Positions 17,696 through 25,647 of a stretch of 28,550 bases of DNA are shown here, piece by piece. The number at the start of each line of letters is the position of its first letter. The first letter of the stretch is position 1. The stretch lies in IMG/VR virus record IMGVR_UViG_3300030085_003258, positions 1-28,550 of that record; one strand, written 5' to 3'. Below the pieces are notes generated by a model. That model made no database searches and had not been told where the DNA came from. It saw only the letters and a program-made list of their open reading frames with translations. The DNA is from a virus. Both the position numbers and the translations under genes were made by a program.

Positions 17696-19701
17696 GACTC
17701 AGTATAATAGACGGTTGGTTGATAGAGTGCGACGATCTCACCTTTAACATCACCAAGCGAAAATTGTTCTTGTGTCTCATTAGCAATTTGCATTTGCTCA
17801 TTGCCTGGTATACTATTTAAACTAGAAGAGAACACTGATTTAGTTCCAAAGAATTCTTCGGGACTCATCGTATTACGATCACGTTGATTCTTTTCAATCT
17901 GCTTTTGAACTGCAGGGTCAGAGATAGGAAGTACAGGAGGAGTTTTAGGTTTATTTGATTTGTCTAACAACTTATCCATGTTATCAAAGAAAATATATGC
18001 CTTTGATAATCTTTCTTCTTTCCAATTATCCTGAGCAATTTTATCAGGTCTTTCAAAATCATACATGAAATTGTAAGTTGCCTTTTCAATATTCATTGGA
18101 CGATCAACAACATATTCTTTAGTTGATCGTCCAGAAGGAAGTTTTGAATTGCCATCAGCATCTAGATGGAGGGTATCAAGTTCCCACTTTAAAAAGTCTA
18201 ATTGTTGAGGAAGACTCTTAAATACGGGTCCACCATATAAATCAAGAGCTGTTTGCCATCTGCCATAATCAAAACCAGTGCTATCAGGATATCGTCCATC
18301 GCCGTCAGGATAGTGCTCCCACTGAGCAATACCACGACCTGGACCACCACCATATTGTTTGACATCTGGTTTCAATCCAGGCGATTCATGTTCTAAGTTT
18401 CCAAGAATACCAGCGACTAAGTAACTCTTACCAGGAAAAAATTGCGTCAACCTTCTAGCAGCAACCTTGTGGTTTTCGTTGAAGGTAATACCCCCTGCTG
18501 CCATCATAGTGTTAGTAAATCCAGCTTGTCTCTCAACACCAAGATTATCAAATCTACCGTAAGGAGATCTATAAAATGGATTGAGAGATTTAATTTTCTC
18601 CTCCATCATAAGTTGAGCGAAGATTGGCATCTGACTCATTGGAATTGCAAATTCAGGACCAGCTTCACCGACCATGACTCTACCGACTCTTTCAACAGAT
18701 CCCTCAGATTTCTGCTCCATCATCTCTTCACCAGCAATCACATAATCAATGTATGGCATAGGATTTTCTCCGCCATAATTAGGTCTCACTTCAGGGTGAA
18801 CCTCAATATGGAAGTGAGGACCAGTAGATCTACCAGTGTTACCAGACTTACCCATAACTTGACCGGCTTTCACAGTTTGATCAACCTTAACTGCAACTTC
18901 ACTGAGGTGAGCAAATCTAAACATTTTATTTAAAGATGGCACCCAAGCATCTACAAGTAATCCATACCCCACTGATGGATCATCAGAATTCTGATAACCC
19001 ACATACTTGATAATAGCATCCTTTTTAAGTGCAAACATCGTTCCTATAGGAACGCCAATGTCAACACCACCATGCATTCTACCCCAACGATAACCATATG
19101 CAGAAGTTAATTCATATCCACTAACATCAGATCCCTCTGTCTCACCCTTTGCTTTAAGTTGTCCTGCAACTGGGTTGTATGGAATAATTACAATATCCTT
19201 TGATTGATCAGAAATTCTATTCTTAAATCCAGCAGCAACAAAATTTGCCAACATGAGTCCCAAAGGATTATCATACAAATCAGAACTTTTACCACTAAAA
19301 ATAGAATCAATAACTTTATCAGCAGCAAGTTTTCTAGCAGCTCTCTTAGCGCGTGCAGTTTTTTGTTTTTGATCACTGCGTTCAATTCCATATAGAGATT
19401 TTTTTTGTTCGATTGCTTTCAGATAGTTTGACTGCATTTCGGAGAGAAAATTCTCCATCGAATCAAGATAAGTTCCCAACCTGACGAAGAACTTACTCAT
19501 CGGGTTAGTAGTCTTGTTCTCTATAATCAGTTGTTTTACTTTCTGCTCAGGAACAACCTGCAGATCTTCTACATCATCTAATTTAAGAATACTATCAACA
19601 CTAGCAATAGCAATCGGTGTAATATTATCAGATATGGCAAAGACTTCGGAAGCAAATGCCTCCGAATCTCTCTCTATCATTCTAGTCTTTGCTTTTATCA
19701 T
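17692..19701 (-). CDS. Tail-associated peptidoglycan hydrolase: M23 peptidase plus lysozyme-like domain (669 aa)
   Basis: Domain order: a helical N-terminus with a Lys/Arg-rich stretch (about 95-130); an M23 (LytM) metalloendopeptidase at about 190-310 with zinc motif HGGVD (His210, Asp214), FAHLS, and HFH (His296, His298); a VGEAGPEFAIPMS segment (about 345) of the kind seen in tape-measure proteins; then a phage lysozyme-like (transglycosylase) domain at about 415-560 with GILGNLEHESPGL, where Glu437 is the likely catalytic acid, and GRGIAQW. The ATG at 19701 overlaps the upstream stop as TGATG; an in-frame TTG one codon earlier is less likely. Both cleavage chemistries, peptide and glycan, are thus on one chain, probably carried in the tail and used at entry rather than for lysis. 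Confidence 0.85.
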   Translation of the reverse strand: MIKAKTRMIERDSEAFASEVFAISDNITPIAIASVDSILKLDDVEDLQVVPEQKVKQLIIENKTTNPMSKFFVRLGTYLDSMENFLSEMQSNYLKAIEQKKSLYGIERSDQKQKTARAKRAARKLAADKVIDSIFSGKSSDLYDNPLGLMLANFVAAGFKNRISDQSKDIVIIPYNPVAGQLKAKGETEGSDVSGYELTSAYGYRWGRMHGGVDIGVPIGTMFALKKDAIIKYVGYQNSDDPSVGYGLLVDAWVPSLNKMFRFAHLSEVAVKVDQTVKAGQVMGKSGNTGRSTGPHFHIEVHPEVRPNYGGENPMPYIDYVIAGEEMMEQKSEGSVERVGRVMVGEAGPEFAIPMSQMPIFAQLMMEEKIKSLNPFYRSPYGRFDNLGVERQAGFTNTMMAAGGITFNENHKVAARRLTQFFPGKSYLVAGILGNLEHESPGLKPDVKQYGGGPGRGIAQWEHYPDGDGRYPDSTGFDYGRWQTALDLYGGPVFKSLPQQLDFLKWELDTLHLDADGNSKLPSGRSTKEYVVDRPMNIEKATYNFMYDFERPDKIAQDNWKEERLSKAYIFFDNMDKLLDKSNKPKTPPVLPISDPAVQKQIEKNQRDRNTMSPEEFFGTKSVFSSSLNSIPGNEQMQIANETQEQFSLGDVKGEIVALYQPTVYYTES

Positions 19702-22088
19702 CAATCAAGATCTGTTTGATTTCTGGTAAATATACTCGTTCTCATGACAATATCAGGAGAATTATCACCAACAAAATCAGGTGCCTTTTTCTTACCAGGA
19801 ATTTTAATATAATCGGGTGGTAAAGGAACAATCTCAGGTTTTTGATCATTATTACCAGACATCATGCTACTTTGAGCATTCTCCAGATTTTGTGATGGCA
19901 TTGGACCCTTATAACCAGGAGCATTATAATAAGCATTAGGACCAGTAATCTGATCATATACTGCAGTTGGTTGTGGATTAATCAATTCATTAACAATCAT
20001 CTCTGCGAGCATAATGAGTGGATGTGCAGAAGCACGAATAGGTCTCTTAATTAACTCCCGTGTAATTGGTGTAGGACCAGACATGGGACCACCTTGAGAT
20101 GCTGGAACTGTCACCAATCTTCTCTGCTTCACTGAATCAACTATATCAAGACCAAACGCTCTATCAGGTCTTCCAAATACAGAAGGTTTCTTGCCTGCCT
20201 TAAAGTTTTTATTACTCTGACCTCTCTGCAAAGCATCATCACCAAAGAGTGTTGTAGGATCTGGATTCTTTTTAAAATAATCTAAAGGATTACCGAATCT
20301 TGCAGTTGACTCATTCGGGATACGAGTATTAACGCCCTTGTTAAACCAACCCATGAATCCACCATCTGCCATCGGCATAATTTTGTTGGAAATTCCTCTG
20401 AAATAATTTAATGCTTTACTACTATACAAATCAACATCACCCACACCACCAGATGCTTTATTCGTCACATCAAACACACCTGGCCGTGGTTCCTTTATAT
20501 TAGAATTTTTAAAGACCTCATCAAGATCCATTTTCAATAAATCAGGATCTTTAGCAGCACGATCAACAAGAGCATCCGCAGCTTCGTCCGTAACAGTACC
20601 AAGTTGTCTGCTGAAATCAGTTCTGACTTTAGGAGTCATACCACCCACATTAGGATTTGCCATCAACATCCTGTAAGCATCATCAGTTAATCCCATATTA
20701 CCAAAATATTGACTATAATCAACCACATCGGTAAGAGGTTTATATTTAGAAAAATCTACACCCTTCTGGAATAAATTTTGACTGAAAATATTATCAACCG
20801 AACCGCGAGACATGGGATCTTTATATCCACCAAGAGGACCACGACTACTCGCTGCCTGAATCATGTTAGCAGTTTGTATTCTCTGAGCGTCAGAAACACC
20901 TCTAAAAGCAGAAATTTTAGCAGCTTGCGGATCAACTAGTTTCGGATTAAGTCCACCAGGAGAAAGCAATCTCTGTTTAGCAATAGCAGCAGAACCTCCT
21001 TGGGCGGCAGCAGGAGAAATTCCAAGAAACCTAGCAATGTTAGGAGACTTAGAAGCCATCGCTATCACTGCTGGATTTGTAACAATTTTAGGTATCGCCG
21101 CTTGTGGAGCAGCAGGAGTAAACATCATCGCCAGATCAAGACTGTCACTCACCATTTTTGGATCTTGTCCAATCATTTCTGCGAATGATTTAAATCCAGG
21201 TATTGCTTCACCAATCGACGGTTGCTCTTTTAATGGGTTAAGAGAACTCGCAAGAGTTTCAAAATATGAAGGAGGTGTGGGACTATATGATGGTGTTCCA
21301 GGTTCTCCTGCTAAAAAATCTTCTTCAAACTTTGCAGCACCAAGCGGTTGATTACGAAGAAGATCCTGAAATAAGAATGGAATAACTTTAAGAAGATCAA
21401 GGACGTTTGGTACTTGAAATCCTGGTTCCTCCTCACGTTCTGGAAGTTCAACACCAGGAGTTGGAGAAACTGGTCCAGGATCAGGTTGATCAACAAGAGG
21501 ATCGTCTGGCGTCTCCTCTGTATTACCTGAAGGAACAGTAGGCGTTACAGGAACAGGAGAACCTAAGGGAGGGCGACCAGGAGGACGACCGCGACCACCA
21601 CCAAAAAATGGAAATCCACCGCCTGGTTTTTTGGGTTTCTTAGATCCGTCGCCAGAGGCATCAGGATCTCCAAAATCAACAGTCTTATCTAACAGATACT
21701 CTTCAAATGTATTCTGATATAATTCTCTCTTTCGTTCAAATACTTCTTTCTCTGTAATGATCTGTAGTTTTTGAAGTTTGATGATATCCTTCATCAACTT
21801 CTCAGTGGCGGTCATCTTTGCTTCAATCGCCCTGAGATGCCCCTGGATAGTCTTATTCTTTACAGGAGAAATCTTGATATTCTGAATCTTAGGCAGATCC
21901 AGAGTTGCAGCTGCAGGCATTTCTGCAATGCCGACGACCTGATCAGGAGTAACAGGAGGATTGACTGCTTTTACAACAATCTTAGGATCTGTACGGGGAT
22001 CTAAACCAGGACCGCCAACCTTAGGTGGACCCTCTTCAGGTTGAGGTTTCCCTGATTGATTTTGATCGCTGGGTGATATTCTCGCCAT
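19701..22088 (-). CDS. Tail structural protein, tape-measure candidate (795 aa)
   Basis: No enzyme motif was found. The N-terminus is Pro/Gly-rich (PQPEEGPPKVGGPGLDPRTD), followed by a charged helical stretch (about 75-135, including AIEAKMTATEKLMKDIIKLQ). A Gly/Arg/Pro-rich disordered region (about 155-230) includes GRGRPPGRPP and PDPGPVSPTPG. Further on are Ala/Met-rich helical segments. It lies directly after gp26 and its frameshift extension, the slot tape-measure genes take after G/GT-type chaperone genes. The ATG at 22088 overlaps the extension stop as TAATG. By the usual 0.15 nm per residue rule, its length would suit a tail of about 120 nm. It lacks the long continuous coiled coil of typical tape measures, so it may instead be another hub component. 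Confidence 0.5.
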   Translation of the reverse strand: MARISPSDQNQSGKPQPEEGPPKVGGPGLDPRTDPKIVVKAVNPPVTPDQVVGIAEMPAAATLDLPKIQNIKISPVKNKTIQGHLRAIEAKMTATEKLMKDIIKLQKLQIITEKEVFERKRELYQNTFEEYLLDKTVDFGDPDASGDGSKKPKKPGGGFPFFGGGRGRPPGRPPLGSPVPVTPTVPSGNTEETPDDPLVDQPDPGPVSPTPGVELPEREEEPGFQVPNVLDLLKVIPFLFQDLLRNQPLGAAKFEEDFLAGEPGTPSYSPTPPSYFETLASSLNPLKEQPSIGEAIPGFKSFAEMIGQDPKMVSDSLDLAMMFTPAAPQAAIPKIVTNPAVIAMASKSPNIARFLGISPAAAQGGSAAIAKQRLLSPGGLNPKLVDPQAAKISAFRGVSDAQRIQTANMIQAASSRGPLGGYKDPMSRGSVDNIFSQNLFQKGVDFSKYKPLTDVVDYSQYFGNMGLTDDAYRMLMANPNVGGMTPKVRTDFSRQLGTVTDEAADALVDRAAKDPDLLKMDLDEVFKNSNIKEPRPGVFDVTNKASGGVGDVDLYSSKALNYFRGISNKIMPMADGGFMGWFNKGVNTRIPNESTARFGNPLDYFKKNPDPTTLFGDDALQRGQSNKNFKAGKKPSVFGRPDRAFGLDIVDSVKQRRLVTVPASQGGPMSGPTPITRELIKRPIRASAHPLIMLAEMIVNELINPQPTAVYDQITGPNAYYNAPGYKGPMPSQNLENAQSSMMSGNNDQKPEIVPLPPDYIKIPGKKKAPDFVGDNSPDIVMRTSIFTRNQTDLD

Positions 22089-22270
22089 TACTGTTGTGCT
22101 GCTCTGCGTGCGTTTTCTTTTTCAATAAAATCAACTAACAGACTCACATAAACATCCCGTTCCCACGGCATCATATTTTCAATCTCTGTCAAGCTATATT
22201 TATGATGTTGCATGAGATTAAAATTTAGTCGGAAATAGTTTTCCAGATTATTCTGAAAAACCGCTATGCG
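22088..22270 (-). CDS. Frameshift extension of gp26 (60 codons, -1 frame)
   Basis: This frame is open in the -1 phase relative to gp26 from the slippery run to a TAA that overlaps the next gene's ATG. Its peptide includes HHKYSLTEIENMMPWERDVY, looks like a folded helical module and is rich in Tyr/Trp/Glu. A separate start is possible only at an ATG at 22213 (41 aa), which has no Shine-Dalgarno sequence. Fusion through frameshifting at 22270 gives a 296-aa gp26 long form. It occupies the place of T4 gene 51 between 26 and 27, but I cannot show homology to gp51. Confidence 0.7.
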   Translation of the reverse strand, partial: RIAVFQNNLENYFRLNFNLMQHHKYSLTEIENMMPWERDVYVSLLVDFIEKENARRAAQQ

Positions 22271-22279
22271 AAAAAATTT
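22238..22279 (-). promoter_or_regulatory. Predicted programmed -1 ribosomal frameshift signal
   Basis: The minus strand reads AAATTTTTTC at 22279-22270, which contains two overlapping X-XXY-YYZ heptamers in the gp26 frame (A AAT TTT and T TTT TTC). After an 8-base spacer (22269-22262) comes a hairpin: GTTTTTCAG (22261-22253), loop AATAAT, CTGGAAAAC (22246-22238), nine pairs with one G-U. The zero frame stops at TAG (22264-22266), only two codons past the run. Confidence 0.75.
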
Positions 22280-22977
22280 GCTAATCCCTCAATTGTGACA
22301 TCAGACTCAACACCAGTCTTGGGATTGGTTACATTCACAGTATGAGACAACTTAGGCATCGTTGCAAAGAACGACTGAAGTTTCTGATACTGCTTAGAGT
22401 TCATCTGCTCAACAAATTCCTCAAGTTCTTTCTTCGTGGAATCTGCTGCTTCCCATGTCTCCTCATCATTGTAGATAGTATCAATACATTCAACAGCATA
22501 TTCAAAAGTGCTATCAATAAGACTTTTCTTGTCATCAGGTTTCTTTTCCATAATATATTTCATCGTGGGATACTTCATCTTAATAAAGTAACCATTCTCA
22601 AGGTCAATGGTATCAGTATGACTCTTGTCCTTGACTACTTGAATATCGTCAATATTAATTTCAACCTCTGCCTGTGTCTCACCATCATCGGGACATGTGA
22701 TAGAGAATTCCAGAATTTCCCCAACAGACTTAGCACGAACATTGAGGAAGATATACTCAACATCAAATGTGGAGAGACTATCTAGATCAATCTTTGTTTG
22801 AATGCAGTTACTAATAATCTGGATAATAGCATCTGTAACTTCTTCCTGCTTTTCAGACTCTAATGCAAGGAGAAGAATTTTTTCTTCTCGGACTACAAAT
22901 GGTCTGTACTTTACTTTTTTTCCTGTAGATGGGATTTTCAACTCATGAACGGGAGTATTAATCTGAGGTAATGACAT
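22264..22977 (-). CDS. gp26: Baseplate hub subunit gp26 (237 aa)
   Basis: Belongs to the T4 gp26 baseplate family (Pfam T4_baseplate). The N-terminus SLPQINTPVHELKIPSTGKK followed by VKYRPFVVREEKILLLALES is diagnostic: a conserved strand followed by a charged helix. The middle has a CPDDGE turn and a YPTMKYIM segment, and the C-terminus is helical. Length is close to T4 gp26 (about 208 aa). In T4 it takes part in hub assembly. The frame ends just after a slippery T-run, with an open -1 frame continuing 60 codons, so both a 237-aa and a 296-aa form are expected. The ATG at 22977 lies 15 bases after the preceding gene. A CTAAATA motif inside that gene (23064-23070) could add a late start. Confidence 0.85.
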   Translation of the reverse strand: MSLPQINTPVHELKIPSTGKKVKYRPFVVREEKILLLALESEKQEEVTDAIIQIISNCIQTKIDLDSLSTFDVEYIFLNVRAKSVGEILEFSITCPDDGETQAEVEINIDDIQVVKDKSHTDTIDLENGYFIKMKYPTMKYIMEKKPDDKKSLIDSTFEYAVECIDTIYNDEETWEAADSTKKELEEFVEQMNSKQYQKLQSFFATMPKLSHTVNVTNPKTGVESDVTIEGLANFFA

Positions 22978-22992
22978 AGTTCAAAAAAATAA

Positions 22993-23670
22993 TTAGAATT
23001 CGGCTCCTTTTTTATCGTAAAAGATCACGACATGTTTTTCGTATCTAAACGATACTCTCAATTTATTTAGTGTGCTAGCACCATACGATAATGGTACACT
23101 CTCAATGTTATAAGGATATACATTAAACATATCATAATAACATGAATTTTGTCCAGATGGACCAGTTTTATCTTTATAACTTTTGGTCACTGTCAACTTA
23201 GGACATACCATATTTTCATAATAACGAAGTCCTACAGTATTAGGTATTGCTCTCCTTCTATTTCTTTCCGCTGGTTGAATCTCAGTAGTATCATCAAGAC
23301 CATACTCTGGGAACATGCCGCCCATCCATGCCTCAAAGAATTTTTGAGGATTCAACTGATTAGTCTGAATAAAACTCAAACGCATATCATTATAAAGTTT
23401 AGCATGGGGATATTGGATTAATCTACCTGCATACACGCCATCAACCTCTTGAGTGGCAGTAAATGTTCCTGGTAATGATGCTTCGTCACACAAAAACATC
23501 ATATTATCATATGCTCCGTCAGAAGCAGTCAGATTGAATCCATAATATTGCAGTCTACTTAAGATCTCAGCATTGTTTGTGGTACTGAAACTAAAGTTTA
23601 CCTCATACTCATTAGAATATGATGCACCTTTATCAGCATTAAATATCCCCCTCAGTTTAGATATAGACAT
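22993..23670 (-). CDS. Tail-tube-fold protein, gp54/gp19-like (225 aa)
   Basis: A probable tube or tube-initiator protein. The core reads FLCDEASLPGTF, AGRLIQYPHAKLYNDMRLSF, then KFFEAWMGGMFP, the arrangement seen in T4 gp19 and gp54 tube proteins (a LPG strand, a target-sequence strand, then an FFExWM helix). The C-terminus has SVPLSYGASTLNKLRVSFRY, like the closing strands of gp54. I chose ATG 23670 (MSISKLRGIF); the frame is open upstream to 23730, but that would run into the divergent gp4 gene and across the promoter region. It heads the hub block, and gp48, its expected cap partner, lies on the opposite strand nearby. The choice between tail tube and gp54-like initiator is unresolved. 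Confidence 0.6.
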   Translation of the reverse strand: MSISKLRGIFNADKGASYSNEYEVNFSFSTTNNAEILSRLQYYGFNLTASDGAYDNMMFLCDEASLPGTFTATQEVDGVYAGRLIQYPHAKLYNDMRLSFIQTNQLNPQKFFEAWMGGMFPEYGLDDTTEIQPAERNRRRAIPNTVGLRYYENMVCPKLTVTKSYKDKTGPSGQNSCYYDMFNVYPYNIESVPLSYGASTLNKLRVSFRYEKHVVIFYDKKGAEF

Positions 23671-23675
23671 TAATT

Positions 23676-23682
23676 CTAAATA
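23676..23682 (+). promoter_or_regulatory. Late promoter motif for the gp4-gp48-gp53 operon
   Basis: CTAAATA on the plus strand matches the cyanophage late motif. It lies 24 bases before the gp4 ATG at 23707, in a 36-base divergent intergenic region with no other promoter candidate for this strand. Confidence 0.5.
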
Positions 23683-23701
23683 GAAGTACTTGTTGTAATT
23701 A

Positions 23702-23708
23702 TATTTAT
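23702..23708 (-). promoter_or_regulatory. Late promoter motif for the hub operon
   Basis: The minus strand reads CATAAATA here, matching the T4-like TATAAATA late core at seven of eight positions. It lies 31 bases before the ATG at 23670 and overlaps the first codon of gp4 on the other strand. Confidence 0.5.
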
Positions 23709-24141
23709 GGCGTATTCTGGCAAGTTCCAACCAAAGAATCCAAAGAAATACAAAGGTGATCCGAGACTAGTAATATACAGATCATTATGGGAACTTAAAT
23801 TCATGAAATGGTGTGATGACCATGATCATGTGCTTGAATGGGGTAGCGAAGAAATTGTTGTTCCTTATCGTTCTCCTCTGGATGGCAGGATTCACCGATA
23901 CTTCGTTGATTTCTACATTAAAATCCGAAATAAGAACAATACTATCAAAAAATATCTAATTGAAGTCAAACCTAAGAAACAAACAATACAACCCAAAGTA
24001 CCTAAAAGGAAAACACCACGTTATTTAACTGAAGTTTCTACATATATCATCAACCAAGCGAAATGGGAAGCGGCAAGAGAGTGGTGTGCAGATAGAAGAC
24101 TAGAATTTCTTATACTCACAGAGGAGCACTTAAATGTCTAA
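23707..24141 (+). CDS. gp4: Head completion protein gp4 (144 aa)
   Basis: Homologue of T4 gp4 (gene 50/4), needed to finish DNA-filled heads before tail joining. The start MAYSGKFQPKNPKKYKGDPR is almost the T4 pattern, followed by YRSLWELKFMKW, WGSEEIVVPY, RRYFVDF-type IHRYFVDFYIKI, YLIEVKPKKQT, and C-terminal KWEAAREWC...FLILTEEHL. The E-x-K in IEVKPK and the upstream Asp are in the positions of a PD-(D/E)xK endonuclease-like core. Length matches the family (about 150 aa). It is the first gene of a plus-strand late operon and overlaps the next gene by 8 bases. Confidence 0.93.
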   Translation: MAYSGKFQPKNPKKYKGDPRLVIYRSLWELKFMKWCDDHDHVLEWGSEEIVVPYRSPLDGRIHRYFVDFYIKIRNKNNTIKKYLIEVKPKKQTIQPKVPKRKTPRYLTEVSTYIINQAKWEAAREWCADRRLEFLILTEEHLNV

Positions 24142-24583
24142 GGGATTTGCTAAAACAAAAGGCGGACTAGAATTAAATATAGTCAAAAAATCTGGTGGAC
24201 AGAAGAAAAGTAGAGAATGGTATCGCAGAGAAGTCTTTGAATATCTCTACGACAACATGACAGATGAAGTAGAACCAAATAAACTATATTATTACGAATA
24301 TGATCCAAAATTCAAAGCACAAATGGATAGATATGACATCTATCCTCTAGTTTATGCATTTGATCGCGCCAAAGATAATTTTTTGGGATCTAATATACAC
24401 TATCTGCGTGACAGAGAAAAAGGTCCCTATGCTCTTGCCCTCCTAAATAAAAAAGCAAGGATTATTGAGAAAACTATTCACCGATACATCTTCAAACAAG
24501 CAGATCATTTATTTTTTGAGGTCCAAGAAGAAGATTGGGAATTTATCGCTACTCTCCCGATTCATAGATTTATAGAAAACTAA
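24134..24583 (+). CDS. Conserved-looking virion-operon protein of unknown function (149 aa)
   Basis: It lies between gp4 and gp48, overlapping gp4 by 8 bases and gp48 by one base (TAATG). It is basic at the N-terminus (KKSGGQKKSREWYRREVF) and very rich in Tyr and Phe. It has a YYYEYDPKFK strand, then DIYPLVYAFDRAKDNFLGSN with IHYL, a pattern I recall from unannotated proteins of other large myoviruses near head and tail genes. The C-terminal half has a helix-rich KKARIIEKTIHRYIFKQADH and an acidic VQEEDWEF end. No catalytic motif or membrane segment is seen. A DNA-end or neck/baseplate role is possible from context only. Confidence 0.8.
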   Translation: MSKGFAKTKGGLELNIVKKSGGQKKSREWYRREVFEYLYDNMTDEVEPNKLYYYEYDPKFKAQMDRYDIYPLVYAFDRAKDNFLGSNIHYLRDREKGPYALALLNKKARIIEKTIHRYIFKQADHLFFEVQEEDWEFIATLPIHRFIEN

Positions 24584-25647
24584 TGTCAAAGGTATTAAGG
24601 TATCCTAAGGAATTTGGTACAACTGGTCCTTCAGTGGACTATCTTGAGATGCAATTTATTAGAAGAAATTATGATAGTGAAAAAGTAGACTATATGTTAG
24701 AAGATGTTGATGGAGCTAACACAATTTTTATTAATATTCCCCAAAAAGTAACCGAAGCAATCTCGCAGCAGTTTAATCAAACTAAACTTGGTGAATTAGG
24801 TGCTTTCCTCGGAAAAAGATCAGATGCTGCTGGAGCTGTTAGAGATGCACTTACAAGAACTGCCGAACAATTCTTACTAGATAAATCTGTTGATGTCGCT
24901 AATAAATTGGGTGCAACAAACCTCTCTGCTTCTGGATTACTTTCAGCAACTAGTGGTGTTGTATTCAACCCAAATCTTGAGGTTCTTTATGAAGGACCAG
25001 ATTTTAGGACATTTAATTTCCAGTTTAACTTGTTCACTAAATCAAAAGTAGATGCAGAAGAAATCTTTAAGATTGTAGAATCTTTAAGAAAAGCAAGTTT
25101 ACCTAGAGTATCTACTATAGATGATATTAACACCACACAATTAAAAGGTGTGTTTACGGACACTGCTGCCATCGGAGCAACAACTGCTGGCATAACCACT
25201 ATTTCTAAAGCCATCGAAGGTGGTCTCAAAGGAAAATTTGACTCCGAAAAAACTGCTCTTGGAGGAGCAGGAGAAGGAATTTTAGGTAGTATTTCTGGAT
25301 TTTTTGATTCAGGAGCATCTGCAGCAGGAGCAGCAGCAACTGCTGGGGGTCTGTTATTTAACGGTGGTTCTAGATTTATCAAACAACCTCCATTCATACT
25401 TCTTACATATAAGAGAGGAACAGATGATCATCCTTTTATCAAACCACTGCTCCCATGTGCTATTAATCAGATTAATTTTGATTTCACTCCAACTGGAAAC
25501 TACACTACAGTGGGTGAATTCAATGCTGATCCAAAAGCAACTACTGTTGGGGTTACAATTACCATGAATCTCACTGAAGTGACAAATCTATTTGCTGATA
25601 AAATGTTCACCGATAGAGCACCAGGAGTTAAGGAGGAGAAGAAATAA
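24583..25647 (+). CDS. gp48: Baseplate tail-tube cap gp48 (354 aa)
   Basis: In T4, gp48 caps the hub and starts the tail tube together with gp54. The N-terminal region VLRYPKEFGTTGPSVDYLEM followed by QFIRRNY, with an IFINIPQKV strand, matches gp48 of cyanophages; the C-terminal half has PPFILLTYKRGTDDHPFIKP, INQINFDFTPTGNYTTV and VTITMNLTEV, the closing strands of the tube-like domain. Length matches T4 gp48 (364 aa). Between them lies an Ala/Gly-rich stretch (about residues 225-265). The ATG overlaps the previous stop (TAATG), and its own stop overlaps the gp53 ATG in the same way. Confidence 0.85.
   Translation: MSKVLRYPKEFGTTGPSVDYLEMQFIRRNYDSEKVDYMLEDVDGANTIFINIPQKVTEAISQQFNQTKLGELGAFLGKRSDAAGAVRDALTRTAEQFLLDKSVDVANKLGATNLSASGLLSATSGVVFNPNLEVLYEGPDFRTFNFQFNLFTKSKVDAEEIFKIVESLRKASLPRVSTIDDINTTQLKGVFTDTAAIGATTAGITTISKAIEGGLKGKFDSEKTALGGAGEGILGSISGFFDSGASAAGAAATAGGLLFNGGSRFIKQPPFILLTYKRGTDDHPFIKPLLPCAINQINFDFTPTGNYTTVGEFNADPKATTVGVTITMNLTEVTNLFADKMFTDRAPGVKEEKK

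Noticed and set aside
18442-18933. Plus-strand 163-aa open frame
   Set aside because: Antisense of the M23/lysozyme gene, whose motifs are clear.
22342-22785. Plus-strand 147-aa open frame
   Set aside because: Antisense of gp26; no start signal and lies in a recognised gene.
23671-23730. Longer start for the tube-like gene (245 aa)
   Set aside because: It would begin inside the divergent gp4 gene and place the promoter region in coding sequence; ATG 23670 leaves a normal intergenic gap.
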